This document shows, in pieces, positions 26,232-35,432 of a stretch of DNA of 64,000 nucleotides; position 1 is the stretch's first letter, and the number at the start of each line of letters is the position of its first letter. A program made the translations under genes and the position numbers. Origin of the DNA: Thermochromatium tepidum ATCC 43061 (GTDB taxonomy: Bacteria > Pseudomonadota > Gammaproteobacteria > Chromatiales > Chromatiaceae); NCBI RefSeq assembly GCF_009664085.1, contig NZ_CP039268.1:1721501-1785500 (forward strand), in the 5' to 3' direction. The notes beneath the pieces are model-generated. The model was not told where the DNA came from, made no database searches, and saw only the letters and a list, made by a program, of their open reading frames with translations.

Positions 26232-28310
26232 TTAGGGCTCACGGATATAGTCATAGATGTTCAGATAGTCCTGACCGGGGCGATTCCAGGAATAGTCGCA
26301 ACGCATGGCGTTTTTGATCAGCTCGCGGAAGTGCTCGGGGTAGTCGTTGTAGCAGGCAATGGCGCGCCCGAGCGCCGACTCCAGACCACGATGGTCGTAG
26401 TCATTGAAGACATAACCGTTGCGTTCGTGCAGCGGGCGGTTGGAGTAGTCCTTGTCGAACACGGTGTCGGCCAGTCCACCAACGGCGCGTACCACCGGGA
26501 TGGTGCCGTAGCGCAGCGCGATGAGCTGGGTCAGACCACAGGGTTCAAACCGGCTTGGGACCAGCATCATGTCGGCCCCGGCATAGATCAGATGTGAGAG
26601 ATCCTCGTCGAAACCGATCTCCAGATGACAGTCTGGGCTGTCGTTGAGCATACGCTTGAGGCCCCAGAAGTCGGCGTTGATCCGATCATCTGGGCTGGAA
26701 CCGAGCAGCACGAACTGGGCGCCGCGCTCCAGGGTGTAGAAGATGGCGTGGCGCACCAGCTCCAGACCCTTTTGGGGGTCGAGCCGACCGATGAAGGCGA
26801 CGATCGCCTTGGCATTGTCGGCCAGCATCAGGCGTTGGCGCAGGGCGCGCTTGTTGTCGTATTTGCGGTCCAGGTTGTCGATGCCATACTGGACCGGGAT
26901 GTGGCGGTCGATCTCGGGGTTCCAAACATCGTAGTCGACGCCATTGACCACACCGCCATACTTGATGTGATGGGTGTGGAGCACAGGCTCAAGCCCGAAG
27001 CCCTGACCTAAGTCCTTGGTCTCGAAGGCATAGCGTGGCGAGACCGTGGCGACGAAGTTGGAATAGACGATGCCGCCCTTGAGCAGATTGAGCGCGTTGG
27101 GGTGACGCGGATCGCCGAGCCGGGTGGGCGAGAAGAAATGCTCGGGACGGTGGAGCCCCGTGGCGCGCAGCAGCTCGGGGCCGGTAATGCCCTGATGGGC
27201 GAAGTTGTGGATGGTGAGACAGACGCGCGGATGGGTCATCCCGAGCGCCTGGTATTGCTCATAGAGATAGACCGGCACCAGCGCCGTCTGCCAGTCGTGA
27301 CAATGGATGATGTCGGGGTGCTTGTTGGTCTTCCACATGAACTCGATCGCCGCGCGCGAGAAGAAGGCGTAGCGCATCACGTCGTCGTGAAAGCCGTAGA
27401 TGGTGTGACGATTGAAGAAGTTGTCCTGCGAGTGCGGCTCGATGAAGAAGCACTTGCGCCCATGCACAAAGCCAAAGAAGACAGTGCAATGAATGGCTGC
27501 CTCATACCAGGGGACCCAGAGATCGCGATAGACCTCTTGAAGGTCATAGATCTGGTCATAACGCAGGGTGGCATATTTGGGCAGGATGATCTCGACATGG
27601 TTGCCGCGGATCGCCAGCTCGCGGGTCAGGCCAAAGACCACGTCCGCCAGTCCGCCGACCTTGGCGACGGTCGCCAGCTCAGGGGTGACATGGATGATAA
27701 ACAGGCTCGGGCGCCAGACCGGCGGCGTGGCCGGCTCCCAGTGTGGATCGGGGGCGTGCCAGGGTTCTTCGGCCCCAGACTGAGACTCGGGTTCGGGTAT
27801 CTCGGGTGTTGGCTCGAACGTCGGCATGAGCACATGCGTGGGCGCATGGCCGAGTTCCGAGAACGGACGCGGTTCAGGCTTGGTGATGTGTTCAGCCTCG
27901 CCTTCTAGGTCGTCCGGGGTCATGTCGTCTGAATCGGGCATGCACGGCGCGGTCGGCACCGGGGTCGGTTCAGGCTCGGACGCACTGGTCCCCGCGATGG
28001 CTTCGGGTTCCGTGACCACCTGTAAGGATGGCGGCTGATCTGGACGCCCTTCGGGCACAGGTGCCGTCACGCGCGCGGGTGTGTCGATGCGCATGGGTTT
28101 AGGTTCGGGCGCCTTGGATGTCTTACGAGGTGCCGTCTTCTTGATCACCGGAGTCGGAGCGGCGCTGACCGGATCCGAGTCGGATTCCGCCCGGACGATG
28201 GCGATCGCCCTGTCTTTCGGTCTGCGCTTAGGCGCCTTTTCGCTCGCGGGTATGTTCTCGGCGGCGCTCGTAGTCTGTGACTCTGGAGTACCTGGGGTCT
28301 TCTTGGCCAT
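26232..28310 (-). CDS. glgA: Glycogen synthase (GT5) with long disordered N-terminal extension
   Basis: Transfers glucosyl units from ADP-glucose to the growing alpha-1,4-glucan. The GT5 core starts near residue 205 (FIIHVTPELATVAKVGGLADVV, with the KVGGL ADP-glucose motif) and runs to the C-terminus. FIGRLDPQKGLEL, LVPSRFEPCGLTQL and RAVGGLADTV are present. Before it lie about 200 residues rich in P, E, T, A and S with no fold; ordinary GlgA is about 480 residues. The start MAKKTPG has AGGA 9 bases upstream; an ATG 30 bases earlier is possible. The extension could mediate protein interactions, but nothing proves it. Confidence 0.92.
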   Translation of the reverse strand: MAKKTPGTPESQTTSAAENIPASEKAPKRRPKDRAIAIVRAESDSDPVSAAPTPVIKKTAPRKTSKAPEPKPMRIDTPARVTAPVPEGRPDQPPSLQVVTEPEAIAGTSASEPEPTPVPTAPCMPDSDDMTPDDLEGEAEHITKPEPRPFSELGHAPTHVLMPTFEPTPEIPEPESQSGAEEPWHAPDPHWEPATPPVWRPSLFIIHVTPELATVAKVGGLADVVFGLTRELAIRGNHVEIILPKYATLRYDQIYDLQEVYRDLWVPWYEAAIHCTVFFGFVHGRKCFFIEPHSQDNFFNRHTIYGFHDDVMRYAFFSRAAIEFMWKTNKHPDIIHCHDWQTALVPVYLYEQYQALGMTHPRVCLTIHNFAHQGITGPELLRATGLHRPEHFFSPTRLGDPRHPNALNLLKGGIVYSNFVATVSPRYAFETKDLGQGFGLEPVLHTHHIKYGGVVNGVDYDVWNPEIDRHIPVQYGIDNLDRKYDNKRALRQRLMLADNAKAIVAFIGRLDPQKGLELVRHAIFYTLERGAQFVLLGSSPDDRINADFWGLKRMLNDSPDCHLEIGFDEDLSHLIYAGADMMLVPSRFEPCGLTQLIALRYGTIPVVRAVGGLADTVFDKDYSNRPLHERNGYVFNDYDHRGLESALGRAIACYNDYPEHFRELIKNAMRCDYSWNRPGQDYLNIYDYIREP

Positions 28311-28463
28311 GCGCTCGATTCCTACGGCTGGGTCGGTCATGGATTGACACGAATATGGATCGGCCCATTCTGCCACGAAGGACCGCCCGGGATCCTGAAT
28401 TGTCGGGGTCGATAGGCGGTCTAGGACAGGGAGCGACCACCAAACGCCCCATGACGCCAGTCC

Positions 28464-30308
28464 TTAAGCCCGCTGACCGCGGGTGTTGAAGGCGACGTTC
28501 CAGCGTTCCTCGCCGCCGTCGACCGGGATGGCGGTCAGCTCCAGTGTGCCGACCTCGGTCACGGCCGCCTGGAGCCGCACCGCGACCACCTCGCCCTTCT
28601 TGCGGTCTGCGGCATCGAGCGTGGTTTGGATCTCGTCGAGCTCGACCAGCTCGTCCTCGTTCCAGACCTCCAGTAGATCGCCGACCCGATCCTCGCGCCG
28701 CACGCTGGAACCAAAGAAGCGGAAGCGCACCGGCTCGCCGACGACCAGTCCGAACTCCTGCGGCGGTGCGACCGGCTCTGAGCCCTCCTCCAGCCCAAAG
28801 GGCACCAGACACAGCGCCTGGAGCTCGGGTTCCATCCCTGGGACGGCGGGCATGGCGCTCTCGACCCCGACGTAATAGGTGTGCGAGGTCCCGCCCCGGA
28901 TACGTACCCCACCATGCCGACGCACATGGGCATAGAAGGCCGCACCGCGCGCCACGGCCAGATCCAGGTCGCGTGCCTCCAGCCGGCGCGCGGGCGGCGC
29001 GCCCTCGGCGGCAAGCCAACCGTTGAGGACCTCCATCACCCGTTCCTGCAACAATTCGGCCTTGAAGACGCCGCCGTTGAACAACACCGCCGTCGGGGGC
29101 AAGAAGCTTGTCTGCAGTGACTGATCGACGAATCCGGCCAGGTCCTGGGTCGCGCCTGCCTGACGCCCGAGGAAGGCGGCCAGATGGCGGGTGATGGCCG
29201 GATCCTGGGCATAGGGCAGACCGACCTTGGTCAGGGCGCCGCGCGAGCGGCTTGCCGGGCGGCTACTCGATTCGACCGCCGGGAAGAAGCCCTCGATCAG
29301 GGTGGTATGGACCTCATCGCGCGTCAGCTCGGTACGGATGCTGCCGCCGATCAGCCTCGAGCCACGGCTCGGGACCACCACGGGCACGCGCTCCAGCTCG
29401 GCCTCTGCAAGCAGCATCTCCTTGGCCTGACGGCAGGCATGGGTGAGCGCCTGGAGCTGCCAGCGATCCAACTCCACGCCGGCCTGGCCGAGCTTGTGGC
29501 GCAGCCCATAGGCCAGCGCGAGATCCATGTTGTCACCGCCGAGCAGGATGTGCTCGCCGACGGCGATTCGGTTGAGTTCGAGCGCCCCCGCCTGCTCGGT
29601 CACGGCGATCAGCGAAAAATCGGTGGTCCCACCGCCGACATCGACGACCAGGATGATGTCGCCGACCCGGACCTGGCGCCGCCATTCGCCCTGACTGTCG
29701 TTGACCCAGCTATAGAGCGCGGCCTGCGGCTCTTCCAGGAGCACCAGATGCTGGATACCGATCGCGCGGGCGGCCTCGGCGGTCAGCTCGCGCGCCGCCG
29801 GATCGAAGGAGGCCGGTACCGTGACCGTGACCTCCAGCCGGTCGAGCGGTTCATAGGGATGCGCCCCGTTCCAGGCGTTGCGCAGATGGTCGAGATACTG
29901 AACGGTCGCGTCGAAGGGCGAGACCTTGGGGATTTCATCCGGCGCGCCGGGCGGTAGGATCGGCGCCCGGCGGTCGATATCGGGATGACAGAGCCAGCTC
30001 TTGGCACTGGAGATCAGCCGGATCGGGGTCATCACGCCCTGGTTGCGCGCCAGCTCACCGACGATCCGGGTCGGATCGGACGGCCAGGGCAGACTCAGAT
30101 CGCTTGGCCTGAACTCATCGGCGTGCGGCAGATAGAGAAAGGACGGCAGCAATGGGCGCGCCTCGACCGTACCTGGGGCGACGAGCTGCGGGATGGGTAG
30201 CATGTCCTGGACGATACGCTCACCCTCGCTGCGCTCCGAGTCGACCCAGGACAGGGCGCAATGGGTGGTGCCCAGGTCGATGCCGATGGCATAACGCGGG
30301 CGGCTCAT
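28464..30308 (-). CDS. Hsp70-family (DnaK/HscC-like) chaperone
   Basis: A 614-residue protein with Hsp70 ATPase signatures: AIGIDLGTTHCALSW, VVDVGGGTTDFSLI and VLFNGGVFKAELLQ. The C-terminal part is shorter and unlike DnaK's substrate domain, placing it among divergent Hsp70 proteins. It overlaps the upstream DUF2760 gene by 4 bases (ATGA), a pairing that recurs in proteobacteria, so the two proteins probably act together. No dnaJ or grpE is nearby. The substrate is unknown. Confidence 0.9.
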   Translation of the reverse strand: MSRPRYAIGIDLGTTHCALSWVDSERSEGERIVQDMLPIPQLVAPGTVEARPLLPSFLYLPHADEFRPSDLSLPWPSDPTRIVGELARNQGVMTPIRLISSAKSWLCHPDIDRRAPILPPGAPDEIPKVSPFDATVQYLDHLRNAWNGAHPYEPLDRLEVTVTVPASFDPAARELTAEAARAIGIQHLVLLEEPQAALYSWVNDSQGEWRRQVRVGDIILVVDVGGGTTDFSLIAVTEQAGALELNRIAVGEHILLGGDNMDLALAYGLRHKLGQAGVELDRWQLQALTHACRQAKEMLLAEAELERVPVVVPSRGSRLIGGSIRTELTRDEVHTTLIEGFFPAVESSSRPASRSRGALTKVGLPYAQDPAITRHLAAFLGRQAGATQDLAGFVDQSLQTSFLPPTAVLFNGGVFKAELLQERVMEVLNGWLAAEGAPPARRLEARDLDLAVARGAAFYAHVRRHGGVRIRGGTSHTYYVGVESAMPAVPGMEPELQALCLVPFGLEEGSEPVAPPQEFGLVVGEPVRFRFFGSSVRREDRVGDLLEVWNEDELVELDEIQTTLDAADRKKGEVVAVRLQAAVTEVGTLELTAIPVDGGEERWNVAFNTRGQRA

Positions 30309-30856
30309 AGCTCGACCTCCGCCGCCGCGAGGATGCGCGGATCATGGCCCGGGGTGAGCTGGGGCAAACGGATCTCGGTCACGCGCCAACCGCGATGGGC
30401 GAGCGTGCCGCTGAAGGGCGGCTCGCCGACCAGGTTGCCGGTCGGGCGGATCGCGGCGGCATCGAATCCGGGTTCCAGGGTCACGCGGCTTCCTTCGGGC
30501 GCATCGTACACCGGGGCCAGGCTCAGATAGTCGTTGAGCACCTTGCGACAGCCCTGATGCACCACCCGGGCACCGCGCCCGATCTCGGCATCCGAATAGC
30601 CCTGGATCTCCTCTTGCAGAAAATCGATCAGACGCCCCTCCCGTTGGAGCAGTCCGAGCAGGAGCAGGGCCGAATCGGAGGCGGCCTCGCCGAGTGGCGG
30701 GGTGGCGGGCGCAACCGGGCGTGCTGCCCGATGCACAGGCGTTGCACGGGCGAGTGCAGCGACCGTGCGTGCAAACTCGGGGTCTTTCAGCGCGCGGCGC
30801 AGACTGTCAAAGGCGATGGAGACCCGTCGAAAGAAGGACGGTGCCGATGATGCCAT
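30305..30856 (-). CDS. DUF2760 protein
   Basis: A 183-residue protein with the DUF2760 core: LLLGLLQREGRLIDFLQEEI, YSDAEIGRGARVVHQGCRKV, FDAAAIRPTGN and FSGTLAHRGWRVTEI. Members are encoded next to a divergent Hsp70, as here. The function is unknown. The N-terminal 60 residues are basic and low in complexity. It is probably the first gene of a two-gene operon with the Hsp70. Confidence 0.88.
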   Translation of the reverse strand: MASSAPSFFRRVSIAFDSLRRALKDPEFARTVAALARATPVHRAARPVAPATPPLGEAASDSALLLLGLLQREGRLIDFLQEEIQGYSDAEIGRGARVVHQGCRKVLNDYLSLAPVYDAPEGSRVTLEPGFDAAAIRPTGNLVGEPPFSGTLAHRGWRVTEIRLPQLTPGHDPRILAAAEVEL

Positions 30857-30912
30857 GATGAGATCCTCGCATGCAGAGACGGATAAGTCGGATTCAACCT
30901 TGGGCGCGCCGA

Positions 30913-31656
30913 TTATTCAATGACCAAACGTCGCCAGCCCAGCGCCGAATGACTCAGCGCCTCGCCTCGTCCATCGCGCCATTCGGCCAGCACCAGACGC
31001 CGGGCGGTGCGTCCCTCGATCTCATGTATATGCTCGCCTGGGCGATGGGTGTGACCATGAATCAGCCGGGTTGCGCCATGACGCCGGAGCGTCTCGACGA
31101 CGGCCTGTTGATTGACGTCCATGATGGTCGCGGTCTTGGCTGCATTGGCCTCGGCACTGCGCCGACGGTAATCGGCGGCGATGGCACGGCGGCTGGCGAG
31201 CGATTTCCAGAGAAAGAACCGCTTGACCAGCGGATGGCGCACCCGGCGCCGAAAACGCTGATAGGCCCGATCGTCGGTACAGAGCCGGTCGCCATGCATC
31301 AATAGGGTCGGCTCACCGTCGATCCGGATGAGACAGGGATCGGGCAGCAGCCGGCACCCAGTCTGGCTCAGAAAGGCGCGCCCGATGAGAAAGTCGCGAT
31401 TGCCGTGCAGGATGCCGCACTCGGTGCCGACCGCCGTCAGCGCGCGCAGCGCCGACCGCACCGTCCGATGCAGGGGCGCATCGTCGTCATCGCCGATCCA
31501 GACATCGAACAGATCGCCCAGAATATAGAGCCGCCGCGCCGCGCGCGCCCGTCCAGCGAGAAAGCGCAGAAAACAGTCCAGCGTCGCCGGCTGATCGGGC
31601 GTCAGATGCAGGTCGGAGATGAATAGCGACTCGCCGCCGTCGTTGGTCATGGGCAT
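30913..31656 (-). CDS. lpxH: UDP-2,3-diacylglucosamine diphosphatase
   Basis: Cleaves UDP-2,3-diacylglucosamine to lipid X in lipid A synthesis, at the inner face of the membrane. Metallophosphoesterase motifs are visible: LFISDLHL, LGDLFDVWIGDD, LHGNRDFLIG, LLMHGDRLC and IHGHTHRP. The start MPMTNDGG was chosen from the position of the first motif; the longer frame from a TTG touching the upstream stop adds 15 residues without family support. About 247 residues, similar to E. coli LpxH (240). Confidence 0.93.
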   Translation of the reverse strand: MPMTNDGGESLFISDLHLTPDQPATLDCFLRFLAGRARAARRLYILGDLFDVWIGDDDDAPLHRTVRSALRALTAVGTECGILHGNRDFLIGRAFLSQTGCRLLPDPCLIRIDGEPTLLMHGDRLCTDDRAYQRFRRRVRHPLVKRFFLWKSLASRRAIAADYRRRSAEANAAKTATIMDVNQQAVVETLRRHGATRLIHGHTHRPGEHIHEIEGRTARRLVLAEWRDGRGEALSHSALGWRRLVIE

Positions 31657-31701
31657 GACAGACGATGACGTGACGGACAGGGTACTGGGGCGATCTGCCA
31701 A

Positions 31702-31995
31702 TCAGTCCTCCGGCAGATCCAACCAGCCTTGCAGCGCCGCGACCAGGGCCTGGGCCTGAGCGCGGCTGGAGATATTGAACTTGGACTGCTGGCGATACGC
31801 GCCACCGCGCTTCTGATAGCGCCGGATGGTGTAACGATCCGGGCTATAGGTTCCCTTGGCGCGGTCCCAGTCGCGATAGCGGAAAATGATGGTGGTCCAG
31901 CTCCCCTTCGAGAGCACGACCTTGTCGAGTTCCTTGACGGTCTCGATGCCGTCCTCGACAGAGGTGACGGTCAGGTCTTCGATCTTTTCGGCCAT
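31702..31995 (-). CDS. Small conserved hypothetical protein
   Basis: A 97-residue basic protein (MAEKIEDLTVTSVEDGIETV, then KGSWTTIIFRYRDWDRAKG and RYTIRRYQKRGG). It ends with a helical QAQALVAALQGWLDL. No domain is recognised; the pattern could be a small beta-sheet nucleic-acid-binding fold, but this is speculation. It is probably cotranscribed with lpxH downstream. Confidence 0.7.
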   Translation of the reverse strand: MAEKIEDLTVTSVEDGIETVKELDKVVLSKGSWTTIIFRYRDWDRAKGTYSPDRYTIRRYQKRGGAYRQQSKFNISSRAQAQALVAALQGWLDLPED

Positions 31996-32029
31996 GCGGC
32001 ATCACTCGCGTGTTCGCTGTATTTCGGGT

Positions 32030-32695
32030 TCAATCGGCCTGGAGCGCGCCATTCCGCTGCAGCAGCTCGACGATCTTGGTGCGATCGTCGCGCCGCTCGC
32101 CGGCCTGGGCCAGCGCCAGATCCAGGGGCATCCGCCCCTGCCCATCGGGCTGATTGACGTCGGCCCCCAGCAGGATCAGACGTGCAACCGTCTCCAGATG
32201 TCCGCGCCCAATGGCGAGCGTCAGCGCGGTCTCGCCGTTCGGGTCCACACGGTTCAGGTCGGCCCCGCGACGGAGCAGCAGCTCGAAGCTATCGCGATCG
32301 GAGACCCCCGCGCCCGCCAACTCCAGCAGCAGGCCCTGTGGATCCAGCGGCACACCCTGTGCGACCAGCAACTGGGCCACCTGGGTCTTGCCGTTCGATA
32401 ATGCCAGTTGCAAAGGGGTCGCGCCTGTGGCGTTGCGTTGCGCCGGATCGGCACCGCCGTCCAGCAGGAGACGCGCGATCGCGACGTTGCCTTGACGCGC
32501 GGCCAGATGCAATGGCGAGTCCCCCTGGGCGTCCGGTTGATTCAGCTGGGCACCCCAATGGATATGACGCTTGACTTGATCCAGATCACCGATCGCAACG
32601 GCGCGATGGAGATTCAGGGTCGGTCGCGCCGGCTCGCTACAGGCGAGGAGTAACGACACGGACAGACACAGCAGCGCACACGCAAGACGGGACAT
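32030..32695 (-). CDS. Ankyrin-repeat lipoprotein
   Basis: A 221-residue protein with an N-terminal lipoprotein signal (ALLCLSVSLLLACSEP, lipobox LLAC). About five ankyrin repeats follow; repeat cores include DSPLHLAARQGNVAIARLLL, TPLQLALSNGKTQVAQLLV and TALTLAIGRGHLETVARLIL. It is expected at the periplasmic side of a membrane as a binding scaffold. Partners are unknown. It lies 34 bases before the small hypothetical gene. Confidence 0.88.
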   Translation of the reverse strand: MSRLACALLCLSVSLLLACSEPARPTLNLHRAVAIGDLDQVKRHIHWGAQLNQPDAQGDSPLHLAARQGNVAIARLLLDGGADPAQRNATGATPLQLALSNGKTQVAQLLVAQGVPLDPQGLLLELAGAGVSDRDSFELLLRRGADLNRVDPNGETALTLAIGRGHLETVARLILLGADVNQPDGQGRMPLDLALAQAGERRDDRTKIVELLQRNGALQAD

Positions 32696-32785
32696 GGGGG
32701 CGAAGGGCGCGACGGATCCAGGCGATGTCTGGGATCTTAAACCGCGTCTGGAGTGAAAACCATCGGAACATGATAGAGTTCACCC

Positions 32786-33208
32786 ATGAGCGCAAAGCTA
32801 CTCCTCACCCTGGCCGTCTTGCTCGGTGTCTATGGGCTGGTGCTCCAGGCGCGCTGGCGGATCAAGCGTCTCGAGTCCGGCACTGGGCCCGGGTTGGCTC
32901 GGCTGCCACGCTCGGACGTCTCCTGGCAGAGGATGCGTCTGGCCGCCTCACTCCTGATCGCCATCATGACGGTCGGCAGCGCGCTCTATCTGACCAACCG
33001 CTGGCTTGAGGACCAGGAGGTCGTCCAGGTGCAGGTCATCAATGCCAACACAGGTCGGATCACGCTCTATGAGTCCAAACGCGGCCTGATCGAGGGTCGG
33101 CAGTTTCAGACGCTGGATGGACGCACCATCCGGCTCGCCGATGTGGAGCGGATGATCATCCTGGCCCCTGAGCCTGGGCTCGACCGGGCACGGCCCATCC
33201 CTCAGTAG
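32786..33208 (+). CDS. Small membrane protein of unknown function
   Basis: A 140-residue protein with two hydrophobic helices, residues about 4-20 (LLLTLAVLLGVYGLVLQ) and 52-69 (LAASLLIAIMTVGSALYL). A roughly 70-residue C-terminal domain with short strands follows (VVQVQVINANTGRITLYESK). It is divergent from the ankyrin lipoprotein gene and its 3' end overlaps the convergent deaminase gene by 7 bases. No family is recognised. Confidence 0.72.
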   Translation: MSAKLLLTLAVLLGVYGLVLQARWRIKRLESGTGPGLARLPRSDVSWQRMRLAASLLIAIMTVGSALYLTNRWLEDQEVVQVQVINANTGRITLYESKRGLIEGRQFQTLDGRTIRLADVERMIILAPEPGLDRARPIPQ

Positions 33209-33774
33209 ATCGCCCCGCCTGCCTCGGCATACTCCCGCAGGATCTGCGCCGACTCGGCGCGCAACAGATCCCTCGTCACCTCGATGCCGCGCCGGGCATA
33301 ACCGGCGATCCAATCCACCGGTTTGTGCCCTTCGTCGAAACCGATCGCGCGCACGTCGCTGTCGCGCGCACCGATGACCACGCGCCCGATTCCGGCCCAG
33401 GGGATCGCGCCCATGCACATGGCACAGGGTTCGGCGCTGGTAAAGAGCTCACAGCCACCGGGGACGGCCTGGCGTAGGTCGAAGTAACCGAGCCGCTGCT
33501 GGGCGAGCCCGATCGCGACCATCTCGGCATGGGCGATCGAACAGCACGAGGCGACCACCAGATTGACCCCAGGGGCGACCAGACGACCGCTGTGGCGTTC
33601 GAAGATGGCGGCCGCAAAGGGACCGCCGCCCAGGTCGGCGCGGATATTGGCGCGCGCCAGGTCCAATACCAATCTCATGCGCCCGGTCTCGTCGAGACCA
33701 CAGGTCTCGCGTGCAGCGAGCACCGCGTCGATCCAGTCCGGGAGTTCGATCCGAATCGAGTTTCGCTGTTGCAT
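33202..33774 (-). CDS. Nucleoside/guanine deaminase family protein
   Basis: A 190-residue cytidine-deaminase-fold enzyme. Zinc ligands and the catalytic Glu are in IAHAEMVAI, with the second and third ligands in SAEPCAMCMGAI. The later part (RVVIGARDSDVRAIGFDEGH) resembles GuaD-like guanine deaminases rather than TadA. The N-terminal roughly 30 residues are an extension. The start ATG-CAA has GGAG 6 bases upstream; another ATG lies 6 bases before it. Substrate not certain; guanine or a related purine is the best guess. Confidence 0.85.
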   Translation of the reverse strand: MQQRNSIRIELPDWIDAVLAARETCGLDETGRMRLVLDLARANIRADLGGGPFAAAIFERHSGRLVAPGVNLVVASCCSIAHAEMVAIGLAQQRLGYFDLRQAVPGGCELFTSAEPCAMCMGAIPWAGIGRVVIGARDSDVRAIGFDEGHKPVDWIAGYARRGIEVTRDLLRAESAQILREYAEAGGAIY

Positions 33775-33976
33775 CCCCATCTCCTCGATTGCCGTTTCAG
33801 TGCCTCTGGAGGCCCGAGCGTCGTGCGCCTTGTATCCGCGGATTTCAGTTCCATGTTACAGCCTGTCCCTTCACTGAGATCGGCGGCGGGTGCGGTTCGA
33901 CCAAGGCCCTCTGAACCGGCACCAGCCCGCCGATCGGGCCTGTCCAACCTCGACCTCAATGAATCTGGAGGCTGTG

Positions 33977-34579
33977 ATGCGCAACTCGATCCTCTCTATG
34001 GCCCTGACCGGAGTGCTCGTCCTCGGTGCCGCGCCGGCCCTGGCCGACTGGACCCTCGATCCCGAACGCTCGGCGGTCACCTATGTCACCATCAAGTCCA
34101 AAGACATCCCCGAGAACAATCACTTCAAGGAGATGCACGGACGGATCGATGGCGAGGGCCGGGCGGTCGTGACCCTGATGCTCGACAGCGTCGAGACCCT
34201 GGTGCCGATTCGCAATGAGCGGATGCGCCAGATCCTGTTTGAGACCACCAATTACAAGGAGGCCGAACTCAGGGCCCAGATCGACCCCAAGGCCCTGGAG
34301 TCACTGCCCGTCGGCCAGATCCAGCGCCTCGCCGCCGAGTGTCAGCTCAGTCTGCACGGCCAGACCCAGACCCTGACGCTGTCGCTGATGGTCGGTCGGC
34401 TCGCTGCCGACACCCTGATGGTCGCGACCACCGAGCCGCTGCTGATCGAGGCATCCAAGTTTGGCCTGAGCGACAAGGTCGAAAAGCTGCGCGAGATCGC
34501 TGGTCTCAAGGGGATCAGTGAGGCGGTACCCGTGGTGTTCGTCGGGACCTTCGTCCAGACCCCAGCCGCAAACCCCTGA
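33977..34579 (+). CDS. YceI-like periplasmic protein
   Basis: A 200-residue protein with a signal peptide (MRNSILSMALTGVLVLGAAP, cleaved near ALA-DW) followed by the YceI lipocalin-like domain: WTLDPERSAVTYVTIKSKD, then ASKFGLSDKVEKLREIAG. YceI proteins bind amphiphilic or isoprenoid ligands in the periplasm. The GGAGG 5 bases before the chosen ATG decides the start against an ATG 18 bases upstream. It stands alone. Confidence 0.88.
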   Translation: MRNSILSMALTGVLVLGAAPALADWTLDPERSAVTYVTIKSKDIPENNHFKEMHGRIDGEGRAVVTLMLDSVETLVPIRNERMRQILFETTNYKEAELRAQIDPKALESLPVGQIQRLAAECQLSLHGQTQTLTLSLMVGRLAADTLMVATTEPLLIEASKFGLSDKVEKLREIAGLKGISEAVPVVFVGTFVQTPAANP

Positions 34580-34592
34580 TCCACGAAAACAC

Positions 34593-35432
34593 TCAGACCG
34601 CCGCTCCAAACCGATGCACGCTGCCCGTGGGGGATTCGTGGAACTGATCCGGGAAGTGGCGGCGCAGCAGGCAACTGGCCGCCAATCCGGTACAGTGATT
34701 GGGGGCCAGATACTGGATCCCGAACCCGGCGAGCGCGCCGACGGTAAAGTCCAGCCGCTCGGCGCTCGCGCGCAGCAGATGGGTCCCGCCCAGGACCGCG
34801 TGGATCGGACGTCCGGGCACCAGCCTCTGGACGTGTTCGAGCGTGTTGATCAGCCCGGCATGTCCGCAGCCGAGCACCACCACCAGCCCCGGCGGGGTGT
34901 CGATGATGAGCGCCTGATCGTCGGGTAGGTTGTCGATCTGGGTGCGTGCGGCGTCACGATAGAAGGGGCCACCGGTGTCCTCGATGGCATGGCGGCGTGG
35001 GATCTCGCCACTGAGCTGGATACCGGGCGCGATCTCGACCGGTCCAGGGTCGAGGATCAGCCGTCGCACCCGTGATCGCAGGGACTCCGGATCGGCGATG
35101 GGTGCGCCGATCGCGCGCCCATCGCGGTTGAACTTGGGCGCCAGCGCCTCGGGATGCAGATAGAGATCGATCGCGCCGCCGGTGCACGCGATCACCGTGT
35201 CCAGCCCGCCGCTGTGGTCGTAGTGCCCATGGCTGAGCATGACTGCCGTCACCCGTTCGAGTGCGATCCCGAGCCGTGCCGCATTGTGTCGCAGCGTCAG
35301 CCCCTGACCGGTATCGAGCAGCAGACAGTGTGCCTCGGCCTCGATGAAAAAGGACGCACCATGCTCACCGAGCAGACCCGGTGTGCTGGCCGCGTTCTCC
35401 GCGAGCTGGGTGATGGTCAGGCTCCGGATCAT
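34593..35432 (-). CDS. MBL-fold metallohydrolase (COG1237-like)
   Basis: A 279-residue metallo-beta-lactamase-fold protein. Metal motif LSHGHYDHSGG is present, LLLDTGQGLTL precedes it, and VVLGCGHAGLINT follows. This is the COG1237 type, whose reaction is mostly unknown (some relatives are annotated in pterin metabolism). The ATG overlaps the stop of the 8-haem cytochrome gene by 4 bases, so it is the last gene of the cytochrome operon. An upstream longer frame runs inside the cytochrome gene and is rejected. Confidence 0.85.
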   Translation of the reverse strand: MIRSLTITQLAENAASTPGLLGEHGASFFIEAEAHCLLLDTGQGLTLRHNAARLGIALERVTAVMLSHGHYDHSGGLDTVIACTGGAIDLYLHPEALAPKFNRDGRAIGAPIADPESLRSRVRRLILDPGPVEIAPGIQLSGEIPRRHAIEDTGGPFYRDAARTQIDNLPDDQALIIDTPPGLVVVLGCGHAGLINTLEHVQRLVPGRPIHAVLGGTHLLRASAERLDFTVGALAGFGIQYLAPNHCTGLAASCLLRRHFPDQFHESPTGSVHRFGAAV

